This document shows positions 15,579 to 22,564 of a stretch of DNA of 22,564 nt, piece by piece; position 1 is the stretch's first letter, and each line of letters begins with the position of its first letter. The DNA comes from Cyanobacteria bacterium UBA11153. Lineage in GTDB: Bacteria > Cyanobacteriota > Cyanobacteriia > Cyanobacteriales > Coleofasciculaceae. Location of the stretch: positions 1 through 22,564 of the forward strand of contig DOIX01000221.1 in the NCBI GenBank assembly GCA_003511885.1. The letters run 5' to 3'. A model generated the notes under the pieces. The model had not been told where the DNA came from and ran no database searches. It saw only the letters and a list, made by a program, of their open reading frames with translations. The position numbers and the translations under genes are program-made.

Positions 15579-17780
15579 TTAAAACAATTTTTCTAAAGAT
15601 GAATTGTTGTATTGCGACTTATACGATATATAGGGACTGCTAGAACCAGAAGCTCCATTAGCCACAACTCCAATCGCATTTAACTTGCTCAACATGGCAA
15701 TCGCTTCTGTGAGTTGGGATTGGGAAACTCGATTCATTCGCCCCACCATTATCACACCACTAGCAAAGGAAGCCACCTCCATGGCATCCACCATACCCAA
15801 AATCGGGGGACTATCCAGTAGAATCAGACTATAGGTTTGCTCAAAACTTGCCATTAATTTCTTCATTCGTGGGGAACTCAAAAGCTTCACCGGATCGAGT
15901 GGTATTGGTCCTGCCGTCAAAACATCAATATTAGAACCCAATAGCGAGACGTGCTGCGGATTGGGAATAGAATTATCATCGGCGAGTAAAGTGGATAGCC
16001 CTTCTTCATTGGGTAAATTAAGCTGTCGGTGGAGGGTAGGAAAGCGTAAATCCGTATCAATCAGAAGCACCCGTTGCTGTAAACGGGCGGCTGTCAAGGC
16101 TAAACCCATTACCAGAGTTGACTTTCCTTCACCAGATAGTGCGGAGGTGACTGCTAAAGACTTAAGAAGTCTACCAGCATTTACTAACTGAATATTTTTG
16201 TAAATCAAGTCCAGAGATTCTCTAAAAGCTGAAGAGTACGCCAGATGGGAGGTAGAAATTTCCGTAACAGATGACTTGCGAAAAGGTAGGTTCACAAAAA
16301 TGCTGCTCGATCTCGTCTTAGGTAATTCAGGAATAATACCTAAAAAAGGTAGTGTCAAGTTACGCTTCAACTGATCCGATGTGTGAACCCCATCATCAAT
16401 AAATTCACGCCCAAAGGCAGCAATTCCACCGAGAAACAACCCAACCACCACAGCTAACATAATATCTTGCTTAGTATTAGGACCAATTTGCTCCCCAGGT
16501 AGAGGTGCTTCCACCACTTGCCATTTGAATCCTCCCCTCGCAATTTCTATCCCTAAGTCTTGCCTTGCCTGCATGAGCTTTTGCAAAGTATCTCGTTTCA
16601 GTTGTACTTCAGGCTGCATACGCTCGTACCTAGCCATTAACTGTGGTAGAGTATTGATTTTAGTCCTTAACTTCTGTTCTGTTTGAGCTAAAGAGCGATC
16701 GCGAGCTTGTAATCCTTGGATACTGCTTTGAGCCTCTGCTAGCTTTTGAGAGAGATCTAGATCGTTTTCCCCAAGCTGTCCTTCTGTCAGAAGTGTATTT
16801 GAGGTGAGATCTTCTCCCCTCGCCACTCGCCCTAATACCCGTTCTCCTTCCTCCTGTAACATCCTATATTGGCGCGATTGCTGTTCCATTAACTTTTGTA
16901 CGCTCGGATCGGCATCTGTAAACCTAGTGCGTCTTTCTGCTAAAGCCAATTCTGTTTTTTGCAATTCATCAAGTAGGCTTTGATAGCGAGGAGACTGACT
17001 CAGGCGAGAAGAGGTGAGAGCTTCTGAGGTGGAGCGGTTGAGTTGTTTTTGTAAACTATTATATCGAGCTAAAGTTTCTTGGTACTGAGCGCGGACAGCT
17101 TGTCGCTCCTGTTCAATTTTAGTAAGAGTTTCTCCTACGTTGCTTGCCTCTTGTAGAGGATCTATAAGGTTTTGATTTTCCCTAAATTCTTCAAGAGATC
17201 TCTCCGCTTTATTGACATTATTTGCAGCAGTTACTAACTGATTGTCGATAAAAGACAAACCATCTACTAATCGTTGTTTTTGCTGTTCTAGGTTGTAATT
17301 TTGATATATTTTTTGGATAGCTTTTAATACTTCTTGAGTTTGGATTGGATCTTTACTAATGTAGTCAATTTTAACTATTTTGGTTTCTGTTTCATCTTCG
17401 ATAATCCTAGTTATAGTGAGAAATTCTCTAATTTCTTCAACCTTAATTGTTGGATATTTATCCTGGAGCAAATTGACGGCTCTTTGAATGAGTTGAGAAC
17501 TGCGCATCAGGTTGATTTGAGTTGTATAGTCTACCTCAATATTTGATTCTGTAAACTGATTCTCTTCCGATCTTCTTTGTTGTTTTTCTTGGACAAGAGG
17601 TTCAATCAATAGCTGTATGGAACTCTGGTAAGTGGGTTCTTTCTTCAGCGCTATTGGAATCGCAATTGCTAATACGGAGCAAAATACACCCAATAGCCAA
17701 AATTTTCGGCGCAGTAAAATGGCAAACAATTGCCCATAACCGAAATCTGATTCAGTTTCAGGAAGATTGCTTTGTGTCAT
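15579..17780 (-). CDS. Wzc-like polysaccharide co-polymerase with BY-kinase domain
   Basis: The 733-residue protein joins a Wzz chain-length domain to a bacterial tyrosine kinase domain. Numbering from the ATG, membrane segments lie at about 27-47 and 440-458. The periplasmic part between them includes long coiled coils (about 165-410). The cytoplasmic kinase has Walker A SALSGEGKST (K553), Walker A' LLIDTD (D575, D577) and Walker B LILLDSPP (D656). A C-terminal tyrosine cluster (Y717, Y720, Y724) would be the autophosphorylation site. Such proteins control chain length and export in Wzy-dependent systems and cycle between phosphorylated and unphosphorylated forms. The ATG at 17778-17780 is preferred over an adjacent GTG because GGA lies six bases before it. 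The gene follows a GT4 gene by about ten bases, clearly one operon. The cognate phosphatase and outer-membrane channel are not in the window. Confidence 0.95.
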   Translation of the reverse strand: MTQSNLPETESDFGYGQLFAILLRRKFWLLGVFCSVLAIAIPIALKKEPTYQSSIQLLIEPLVQEKQQRRSEENQFTESNIEVDYTTQINLMRSSQLIQRAVNLLQDKYPTIKVEEIREFLTITRIIEDETETKIVKIDYISKDPIQTQEVLKAIQKIYQNYNLEQQKQRLVDGLSFIDNQLVTAANNVNKAERSLEEFRENQNLIDPLQEASNVGETLTKIEQERQAVRAQYQETLARYNSLQKQLNRSTSEALTSSRLSQSPRYQSLLDELQKTELALAERRTRFTDADPSVQKLMEQQSRQYRMLQEEGERVLGRVARGEDLTSNTLLTEGQLGENDLDLSQKLAEAQSSIQGLQARDRSLAQTEQKLRTKINTLPQLMARYERMQPEVQLKRDTLQKLMQARQDLGIEIARGGFKWQVVEAPLPGEQIGPNTKQDIMLAVVVGLFLGGIAAFGREFIDDGVHTSDQLKRNLTLPFLGIIPELPKTRSSSIFVNLPFRKSSVTEISTSHLAYSSAFRESLDLIYKNIQLVNAGRLLKSLAVTSALSGEGKSTLVMGLALTAARLQQRVLLIDTDLRFPTLHRQLNLPNEEGLSTLLADDNSIPNPQHVSLLGSNIDVLTAGPIPLDPVKLLSSPRMKKLMASFEQTYSLILLDSPPILGMVDAMEVASFASGVIMVGRMNRVSQSQLTEAIAMLSKLNAIGVVANGASGSSSPYISYKSQYNNSSLEKLF

Positions 17781-17790
17781 CACTATTCCA

Positions 17791-18912
17791 CTACACTTTA
17801 ATGGTTGAATTTTTCAAATCGACAGGGTTTATTCCGCATACTGTTTCCAGCATTTTCTCAACTTTATCGAAGAATACTTCTTCGGAAAAATTATGGAGAG
17901 CATGATCCCTAATTTTGGCATAATCCCATGATATTTTCCTGGCTTCTAGGATGGCAGCATGTACTGCTTCTGGTGTCTGTCTATCAAAAAATACCCCAGT
18001 TTTTCCAGGTATCTGAGTATCTAATACACCGCCTCTACCGTAGGAAATAACTGGCGTGCCACTGACATTAGCTTCTATGGGTACTAATCCGTAGTCTTCC
18101 AAGGCGGCCACAATTACACCTCTAGCTCTTGCCATTAACTGACTCCGTTCTCTATCGCTAACATAGCCTAAAAATTTAATATTTGGCAATGCTTTGGCTT
18201 CTAGACGCTTTCTCTCTGGTCCGTCTCCGGCGATTAACAAAGGCCATCCGAGCCAATTAAAGGCTTCTACAACCACATCCACTCGCTTGTATCCTAGTAG
18301 GCGGCATGATACTAAATAGAAGTCTTCTTTTTGAGAAGAAAACACAAATTGCTTGCTGTCAATTGGATAGTTAATTACCAATGCTTCCTTCTGATATGTT
18401 CTTTGAATGCGCTGGGCTACTGTGGTAGAATTTGCGATGTAAAGATCTGGATCTAGAGCATAACTTTTATCCCAAATTCTCATGGGAGTAAAGATCTTTT
18501 CCAACAGAGGCAATAAATGCTTATAGGCTTTATATTCCCGCAGGTATGTTTTGGTATCCCATAAGAAACGGGTGACGTTATGACAGAAGCAAATATGTTT
18601 GGCTTCTGGTTTTTTTCGCACGGCTTTAGCGAAGGCAGTCGTGCTGCTGATAATCAGATCGTAGTTTTGCAAATCTAACGCTTGAAATGCTTGAAAATAC
18701 AATGGAGCTAAGAGCCTAAAATACCTGGATGCTCCGGGAATTTTCTGAAGTTGTGTTGTATTAACTTGACGTTCTCCTAAATCGATAGTACGGTTTGGAT
18801 CGTACAAAGAAGTAAAGATATCTGCACCTGGTAAATAATTACACAGGAGTTCAAATACTCGTTCCGCCCCGCCTCTTTGTGTCAAATAATCATGTACAAG
18901 AGCAATTTTCAC
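17791..18912 (-). CDS. Family 4 glycosyltransferase (WbaZ-like)
   Basis: The 373-residue GT4 enzyme begins MKIALVHDYLTQRGGAERVF, a signature of the WbaZ-like mannosyl/hexosyl transferase subgroup. It continues with HNVTRFLWD (111-119), INYPIDSKQF (180-189), the donor-site stretch SCRLLGYKRVDVVVEAF (202-218), LIAGDGPERKRLE, and E272/E280 in EDYGLVPIE. It would add a hexose to the lipid-linked repeat unit. The start is GTG at 18910-18912, with GGAAGA eight bases upstream (18921-18926). It is the first gene of a two-gene unit with the Wzc-like protein. The exact sugar is not known. Confidence 0.93.
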   Translation of the reverse strand: MKIALVHDYLTQRGGAERVFELLCNYLPGADIFTSLYDPNRTIDLGERQVNTTQLQKIPGASRYFRLLAPLYFQAFQALDLQNYDLIISSTTAFAKAVRKKPEAKHICFCHNVTRFLWDTKTYLREYKAYKHLLPLLEKIFTPMRIWDKSYALDPDLYIANSTTVAQRIQRTYQKEALVINYPIDSKQFVFSSQKEDFYLVSCRLLGYKRVDVVVEAFNWLGWPLLIAGDGPERKRLEAKALPNIKFLGYVSDRERSQLMARARGVIVAALEDYGLVPIEANVSGTPVISYGRGGVLDTQIPGKTGVFFDRQTPEAVHAAILEARKISWDYAKIRDHALHNFSEEVFFDKVEKMLETVCGINPVDLKNSTIKV

Positions 18913-19277
18913 TAGCCCACTCTTCCCCCTGACAGAAGTATTTCAAAAATTGGAGCTTTAAAATTACCAATAGGGCAACCATCTGGATGTCTCCGCTCAT
19001 TAATCTGACATCTTTGTACGAGATGAAGCTTAATTTTCTTCGATATATCCCCATGGACAGCATTGTCCTTCCTAGTTGCCCAGATACCGTTTTATTTAAT
19101 CCTATTCCCACCAGTCAGATGAAGATCTGCGATCGCTCCCTCATGGGATCTTCATCCTAAACCGGGGCGCTGCTGGATCTTGAGTGCTAGATTATATCCT
19201 TATTTCTCTTTATTTTTAGACTGGGTGCAAAGAAAATTAACATGGGTGCTAGTACTTTTTAACACTTGATTGGAAAT
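18913..19277. other. Intergenic region with a stem-loop
   Basis: This 365-bp space separates the SPS-like gene from the GT4 gene, both on the minus strand, so it should hold the end of one transcript and the promoter of the next. The visible structure is a perfect 10-bp stem at 19118-19156. A 73-codon minus-strand frame overlaps the GT4 start but shows no family features and is not called. No promoter boxes could be assigned with confidence. Confidence 0.45.
19118..19156. repeat. Stem-loop with HIP1 octamer in the loop
   Basis: GATGAAGATC (19118-19127) and GATCTTCATC (19147-19156) are perfect reverse complements around a 19-base loop that includes the HIP1 octamer GCGATCGC. It lies about 120 bases past the SPS-like stop on the minus strand. 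No T-run follows in either direction, so a factor-independent terminator is not supported; an operator or RNA-processing structure is possible. Confidence 0.45.
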
Positions 19278-20777
19278 TTAATTGCCAAAGTAGAGATGAC
19301 TCAATTCCTCCAGGGCAACATCACAATCGGGTTGGGGATTGTGAAAAAAGGGATGAATGGGCAATAACTCGCGGGGAGACATACTTTTCTGGGCTGACAA
19401 AATCTGCGCGATCGCAGTTAAATAACCAGTAGCCGTACTTTCCCATGTATAATTACTTAATACCCAATCCTGAGTGTCCCTGGCCAAACGTTCCCACTCA
19501 TCAGTATTTCCAATTAACCTCTCCAATCCCCGCGCAATATCAGCAGGCTCATCTGGGTTAACCAAAACACCATATTCGTTACCTCCTTCTTGCAAATTTT
19601 CCCTAATTCCACTATTGTCAGTTACCACCACAGGTAAGCCAGCCGCTGCCGCTTCTAATGGGGCAAGTCCGAAGGGTTCAAACAGAGAAGTTAGGGCAAA
19701 GACGGAACGACGTTTGGCTAAAAAGCGATAGGTAGCCGCCAATGCCGGATGATCTGGAACGCAAAATGCGCTAATCTTTCCCCATAAGTTATGGTTTTCG
19801 ATTACCTCGCGGATGGGAACTAATACAGTTTCTTCAGTTTGTTTGTCTTTGGCTTTCTCGTGGAGAGGATTTTCCAGTCCAGCAGTAATCAATACCAGAT
19901 TAGATCCTTCTTGAAGAGCTTCACTGTAGGCGAAAGCTTGTACTAGTCCCAAGAGATTTTTTTTCGGATCCAAGCGGCTTGATGCCAGTATAACAGGAAA
20001 GTCTCTTCGCGACTCTGTGATATCCCGCGCCAGTCGCGCTGTAACTAGCTGGTATATGGATTCTTCATTGTAGGCGCAAACATTGGCACTGAAGAGGGCT
20101 GGGTCTACTCCTGGTGGAATGACAGCCCATCGAGTATCATTATCCACATCAACTGCGTCGCGATAGGCCCGATGACTGTACTGTTGAAAACGTTCTAGTC
20201 TGGTATTGGTTATATTAATAGCGGCACGATTCATGCTCAATCGTTCGACTACAATGCGGCGTGCGAAATAATAATACTCATTAAATTGGGCGATATTATC
20301 AGGATTGACCTTTAATTTATCCATTTTCTGCGCACCCAGAGAATGAGCCGTAAAAGTAAAGGGTAACCCTATTTTTTCCTCAATCAGGACAGCCGCTAAT
20401 CCACCATCGCTATAATGAGCAGTCATCATATCTGGAAAAGCACCCTCATCTTGATAAAATTTAAGGATATTGGGCACCCAGTCTCGCACCAGATGAGGCC
20501 AGAGCAACTCTTTGCGCAAGAATTCTTTTGGTCCGGCTGGTAACCTAATAATGCGGACGTTTTTCACACCAGGATAAGCGTCAAAGGGTTCCCCAAATTC
20601 AGGCCATTCTGGATCGATGATTTGGCGGGTGAGAATATCAACCTGATGTCCTTGTGCTGCGAGCGCAATAGCTAATTGCTTGACATAGACCAATTGTCCG
20701 CCAAAATCCGGATGTTCGGTAATATAGCGATCGTATGGATCGAAGTTGCCTTGAGGGTTGAGAAATCCAATGTGCAT
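19278..20777 (-). CDS. Sucrose-phosphate-synthase-like GT4 glycosyltransferase
   Basis: From the ATG at 20775-20777 the protein has 499 residues and starts MHIGFLNPQGNF. A longer frame begins at a TTG 25 codons earlier, but those residues look non-coding. HPDFGGQLVYVKQLAIALA (22-40) is the sucrose synthase/sucrose-phosphate synthase glycine loop. AHYSDGG, FTAHSLGAQK and the donor-site residues R268/K273 in ASSRLDPKKNL follow, then E367/E375 in FEPFGLAPLE. These fit a bacterial SPS-like GT4 enzyme, which would join a UDP/ADP-glucose donor to fructose-6-phosphate or a related acceptor. There is no phosphatase (SPP) domain, and no SPP gene is nearby. It could belong to sucrose/osmolyte metabolism or, given its position, to polysaccharide synthesis. 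The family is clear; the acceptor is uncertain. Confidence 0.85.
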   Translation of the reverse strand: MHIGFLNPQGNFDPYDRYITEHPDFGGQLVYVKQLAIALAAQGHQVDILTRQIIDPEWPEFGEPFDAYPGVKNVRIIRLPAGPKEFLRKELLWPHLVRDWVPNILKFYQDEGAFPDMMTAHYSDGGLAAVLIEEKIGLPFTFTAHSLGAQKMDKLKVNPDNIAQFNEYYYFARRIVVERLSMNRAAINITNTRLERFQQYSHRAYRDAVDVDNDTRWAVIPPGVDPALFSANVCAYNEESIYQLVTARLARDITESRRDFPVILASSRLDPKKNLLGLVQAFAYSEALQEGSNLVLITAGLENPLHEKAKDKQTEETVLVPIREVIENHNLWGKISAFCVPDHPALAATYRFLAKRRSVFALTSLFEPFGLAPLEAAAAGLPVVVTDNSGIRENLQEGGNEYGVLVNPDEPADIARGLERLIGNTDEWERLARDTQDWVLSNYTWESTATGYLTAIAQILSAQKSMSPRELLPIHPFFHNPQPDCDVALEELSHLYFGN

Positions 20778-20882
20778 CAAGAGGTGGCAGTAGTTTAATG
20801 GTAGGGAGATGGTTTGCCGCCCACTCTGGACGACACCAGATGGGCACGACAATTCGGTGTCCCTAAATCTATGATAGTTTCT

Positions 20883-20910
20883 GAAGGATAAAGTGTGAAG
20901 GATAAAGTGT
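20883..20910. repeat. Two tandem 14-bp repeats
   Basis: GAAGGATAAAGTGT occurs twice without a gap, with a partial third copy (GAAGGAT) near 20967. Exact identity of the two copies suggests recent slippage or a short variable repeat locus. Confidence 0.6.
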
Positions 20911-21028
20911 CAAGGCTCGATTATCAAATGTCAAGTGTCCAGGCTCGATGATTGAGTGTCAAGGTTGAAGGATCCCAGAATAAAACAGCTTGGATTGGAT
21001 AAACTTTGCCAAATTCATGGTAGTTTAT

Positions 21029-21050
21029 AACTTGGTAAAATTACCAAGTT
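21029..21050. promoter_or_regulatory. 22-bp palindrome, candidate operator
   Basis: Two perfect 10-bp arms, AACTTGGTAA and TTACCAAGTT, are separated by AA. The TTGGTAA...TTACCAA symmetry is like that of dimeric helix-turn-helix operators. A TTGACA hexamer starts at 21051, directly next to the palindrome and 75 bases before the lipoprotein ATG, so a bound protein could cover a -35 element. A convincing -10 was not found. A hairpin terminator for the minus-strand direction is not indicated. The regulator is unknown. Confidence 0.45.
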
Positions 21051-21125
21051 TTGACAAGTAGCTCTATCCGATATCTCGCCCTTTTGACTGGAAATAATTT
21101 AAAATATTACCTAAAGCTGATAGCT

Positions 21126-21626
21126 ATGAAGATAAATTTTCACAAACAGGAATTGCCATGCCTCTGGCGGGCTACATCATCCCCTTGGCACAGAATTAGA
21201 TCGACCATTGCTTCACTTGCCACAATCGCCACAATTTTGTCCGGATGTGCTTCTAAATCTGCCTCCAATTTAACCACTTCAATCTCTACAGTCCCACCAG
21301 AATCAGTTAAACCTGAAGAGATTGCAAATTATGCCAGAGCTATCATGGCAATTGAATCAAAGCGTCAAGGTTTGTACACTCAAATTCAGCAAGTCATCAA
21401 GAAACAGCAAGTGCCTGACATTAACTGCACAAAACCAGATACCATATCCAGTCTCTCTGGCGATCCGCAAAAACTTGCAGTTGCCTACTGCAATCAAGCG
21501 AAAGAAGCTATTGAAAGCAACAAATTGACCATAACTCGATTTAATGAAATTACGGTAACTGCCCGAGATAATCCTAATTTAGAACAGCGCATCCAAACTG
21601 AACTAATTCGCATCAATCAAAGATGA
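21126..21626 (+). CDS. DUF4168-family lipoprotein
   Basis: The 166-residue protein from the ATG at 21126 has a basic N-terminus, a hydrophobic stretch (STIASLATIATILSGC) and a lipobox LSGC with Cys41, so it is probably lipidated and anchored in a membrane facing the periplasm. The mature part is mostly helical. It carries the pattern EEIANYARAIMAIE, VPDINCTKP, VAYCNQAKEAIE and LTITRFNEITVTARDNPNLEQRIQ, which I recognise as the DUF4168 family common in cyanobacteria; its function is unknown. The two cysteines in the mature part (INCTK and AYCNQ) could form a disulfide. An upstream TTG in frame at 21051 is a weaker start. The ureE gene follows 80 bases later on the same strand. Confidence 0.8.
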   Translation: MKINFHKQELPCLWRATSSPWHRIRSTIASLATIATILSGCASKSASNLTTSISTVPPESVKPEEIANYARAIMAIESKRQGLYTQIQQVIKKQQVPDINCTKPDTISSLSGDPQKLAVAYCNQAKEAIESNKLTITRFNEITVTARDNPNLEQRIQTELIRINQR

Positions 21627-21706
21627 ATAAACTCAAAAGTCACGCCGGAAAAAGTCACACATTCAAAAGTCAAAACTCTCTAGCCATTCCCTAAGTTAAA
21701 ACTTAA

Positions 21707-22144
21707 ATGCTGACATTTACCCAACGCATCAGGAGTGCCAATGATATCGAAATTAGCTTTACTCTATCACTCACCGCTTCAGAAAGGACTCGTACACGCC
21801 ATCGATTTGAGACACATGATGGTGAAAGCTTGTACTTGCGGTTACCGAGAGGGACTATTCTCCAAGATGGGGATTTACTGCGATCGCAAATAGGTGATAT
21901 CGTAATTCGCATTGCTGCTAAACCGGAAGCAGTACTAACAGTAACCACTCAGAAACATCTCGATTTGCTTCGAGCCGCCTATCATTTAGGCAATCGTCAT
22001 GTACCTTTGGAGATTACTCCTAACTATTTAAGGCTATCTCCAGATCCAGTTTTACAAGGGATGTTAGAACAATTGGGGGTAGATATCAAAAGCGAAATTC
22101 TGCCCTTTCACCCCGAAATTGGAGCATACAGGCACAGTCATTAA
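21707..22144 (+). CDS. ureE: Urease accessory protein UreE
   Basis: The 145-residue protein matches UreE, the nickel metallochaperone that delivers Ni2+ to the urease activation complex with UreD, UreF and UreG. The N-terminal peptide-binding-like domain includes [22 protein letters not shown] (29-50). The metal-binding domain has the conserved [15 protein letters not shown] (89-103) with H93 and H98, then LGVDI and the short His-containing tail [11 protein letters not shown] (H135, H143, H145). It lacks the long poly-His extension of some homologues. Length is normal for the family. The start is ATG without an obvious ribosome binding site. UreF, often next to ureE in bacteria, does not begin within the 420 bp that remain. 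Confidence 0.93.
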   Translation: MLTFTQRIRSANDIEISFTLSLTASERTRTRHRFETHDGESLYLRLPRGTILQDGDLLRSQIGDIVIRIAAKPEAVLTVTTQKHLDLLRAAYHLGNRHVPLEITPNYLRLSPDPVLQGMLEQLGVDIKSEILPFHPEIGAYRHSH

Positions 22145-22564
22145 TTAGCGATTGGTTATTGATTATAAGTTATTAGTTATTAGTACTTGGTTGGTAATTG
22201 ATCCTTGACAAGCAATTCAATTATGAAGCTAATCCGCCATAATAGTCCCAATCGCTGGGGTGGTGACAATGAACATCTGCAATAATTATACCAATTTTAT
22301 AAATCCCTGCTACAGATGCTCTTCTTGCTCCCCCCTTACTAAGGGGGGTTGGGGGGGTGAATATATAGCGCTATTTTCTGAAATTGGTATTACCCCTCTT
22401 TCATCACTTTGGGGTGAAATCTTGAATCTTGGTGGGCTGTATCCTCGAAAAATCGTCAATTTAGCCGAGAGTGATGGAAGAGCGTTAAGCTTTCACGCAT
22501 TTAAGAAAGTCTGTTTTGAGAGAGGGGGAGCAGGGGGCAGTGGAGCTTCTTGAGAGGGTTTGAT
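22145..22564. other. Non-coding region with nested inverted repeats
   Basis: The last 420 bp after ureE are AT-rich at first (repeated TTATTAGT-like phrases near 22165-22182), then carry nested inverted repeats at 22288-22390. Near the right edge a G-rich stretch of GGGGAGCAGGGGG type (about 22524-22538) appears, another common cyanobacterial simple repeat. A 97-codon plus-strand frame spans the repeats but encodes repeat-derived low-complexity sequence and is not called. A 20-codon frame at 22223-22285 is also unsupported. Confidence 0.5.
22288..22390. repeat. MITE-like nested inverted repeat element
   Basis: Outer arms ATACCAATTT (22288-22297) and AAATTGGTAT (22381-22390) are perfect 10-bp inverted repeats. 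Inside lies a second one, CCCCCCTTA-C-TAAGGGGGG (22330-22348), followed by TTGGGGGGG. Both motifs are familiar as dispersed repeats in filamentous cyanobacteria. The nested form suggests one repeat inserted in another, or a small non-autonomous element about 103 bp long. No transposase is present. Confidence 0.55.

Larger units (their letters stand above)
20778..21125. other. Divergent intergenic region with tandem repeats and a palindrome
   Basis: This 348-bp region lies between the SPS-like gene (minus) and the lipoprotein gene (plus), so it should contain both promoters. A 14-bp unit GAAGGATAAAGTGT is repeated head to tail (20883-20896, 20897-20910). A related phrase, GTGTCAAGGCTCGAT, recurs with one change about 30 bases further on (GTGTCCAGGCTCGAT). 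A 22-bp palindrome occupies 21029-21050. The region is otherwise AT-rich with no small gene that I can support. Confidence 0.5.

Noticed and set aside
18890..19111. 73-codon minus-strand open frame before the WbaZ-like gene
   Set aside because: It overlaps the GT4 start, has no recognisable motif and no ribosome binding site; it is better explained as chance.
20778..20852. Longer N-terminus of the SPS-like protein from a TTG
   Set aside because: The extra 25 residues do not resemble the family, whose members start near MHIGFLNPQG; the ATG at 20777 fits better.
22260..22553. 97-codon plus-strand open frame after ureE
   Set aside because: It runs through the C/G-rich hairpin and G-rich simple repeats; the sequence is low-complexity and repeat-derived.

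Overview
The window looks like a chromosomal segment of a cyanobacterium, probably a filamentous one. The octamer GCGATCGC (HIP1) occurs at least twelve times in 22.5 kb. Two genes closely resemble the heterocyst-envelope polysaccharide genes hepC and hepA. Other genes belong to families common in cyanobacteria: DUF4168 lipoproteins, small sucrose-phosphate-synthase-like glycosyltransferases and UreE. The intergenic spaces carry short palindromic repeats of the kind that are abundant in cyanobacterial genomes. Assignments rest on motif recognition only; no database search was run.

Left end (1-2493, + strand): the tail of an unidentified gene, then a GspE/PilB/MshE-type secretion or pilus ATPase. 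Its catalytic motifs are badly degraded: the Walker A lysine is isoleucine, and the His box and arginine-finger region are lost. Its zinc-binding tetracysteine module is intact, so it reads as a pseudo-ATPase.

Centre (2533-20777, all - strand): an exopolysaccharide locus, read here from right to left. It starts with a sucrose-phosphate-synthase-like GT4 enzyme. A GT4 glycosyltransferase and a Wzc-like chain-length regulator/BY-kinase follow, only about ten bases apart. After a 430-bp spacer comes a long co-directional run: HepC-like initiating sugar-phosphate transferase, Wzm-like ABC-2 permease, HepA-like ABC exporter, kinase-like/methyltransferase two-domain protein, GT4, Wzy-like O-antigen polymerase, three more GT4 enzymes, and an NAD-dependent sugar epimerase. 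In the inferred pathway HepC loads the first sugar phosphate on a lipid carrier, the GT4 enzymes extend the chain, the epimerase supplies a nucleotide sugar, Wzy and Wzc polymerise and set chain length, and HepA and/or the Wzm-type permease move material across the membrane. No Wzx flippase, Wza channel or Wzt ATPase is visible, so the export route is mixed or incomplete within the window. The HepC homologue also lacks the usual C-terminal segment of its family.

Right end (20778-22564): a repeat-rich divergent intergenic region with a strong 22-bp palindrome, a DUF4168 lipoprotein and ureE (both + strand), then about 420 bp of non-coding DNA with nested inverted repeats.

No rRNA, tRNA, CRISPR array, transposase or integrase was seen. 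The points most worth a second look are the degenerate GspE-type ATPase, the hybrid export gene set with a truncated HepC, the kinase-like/methyltransferase protein, and several palindromic elements at gene boundaries.
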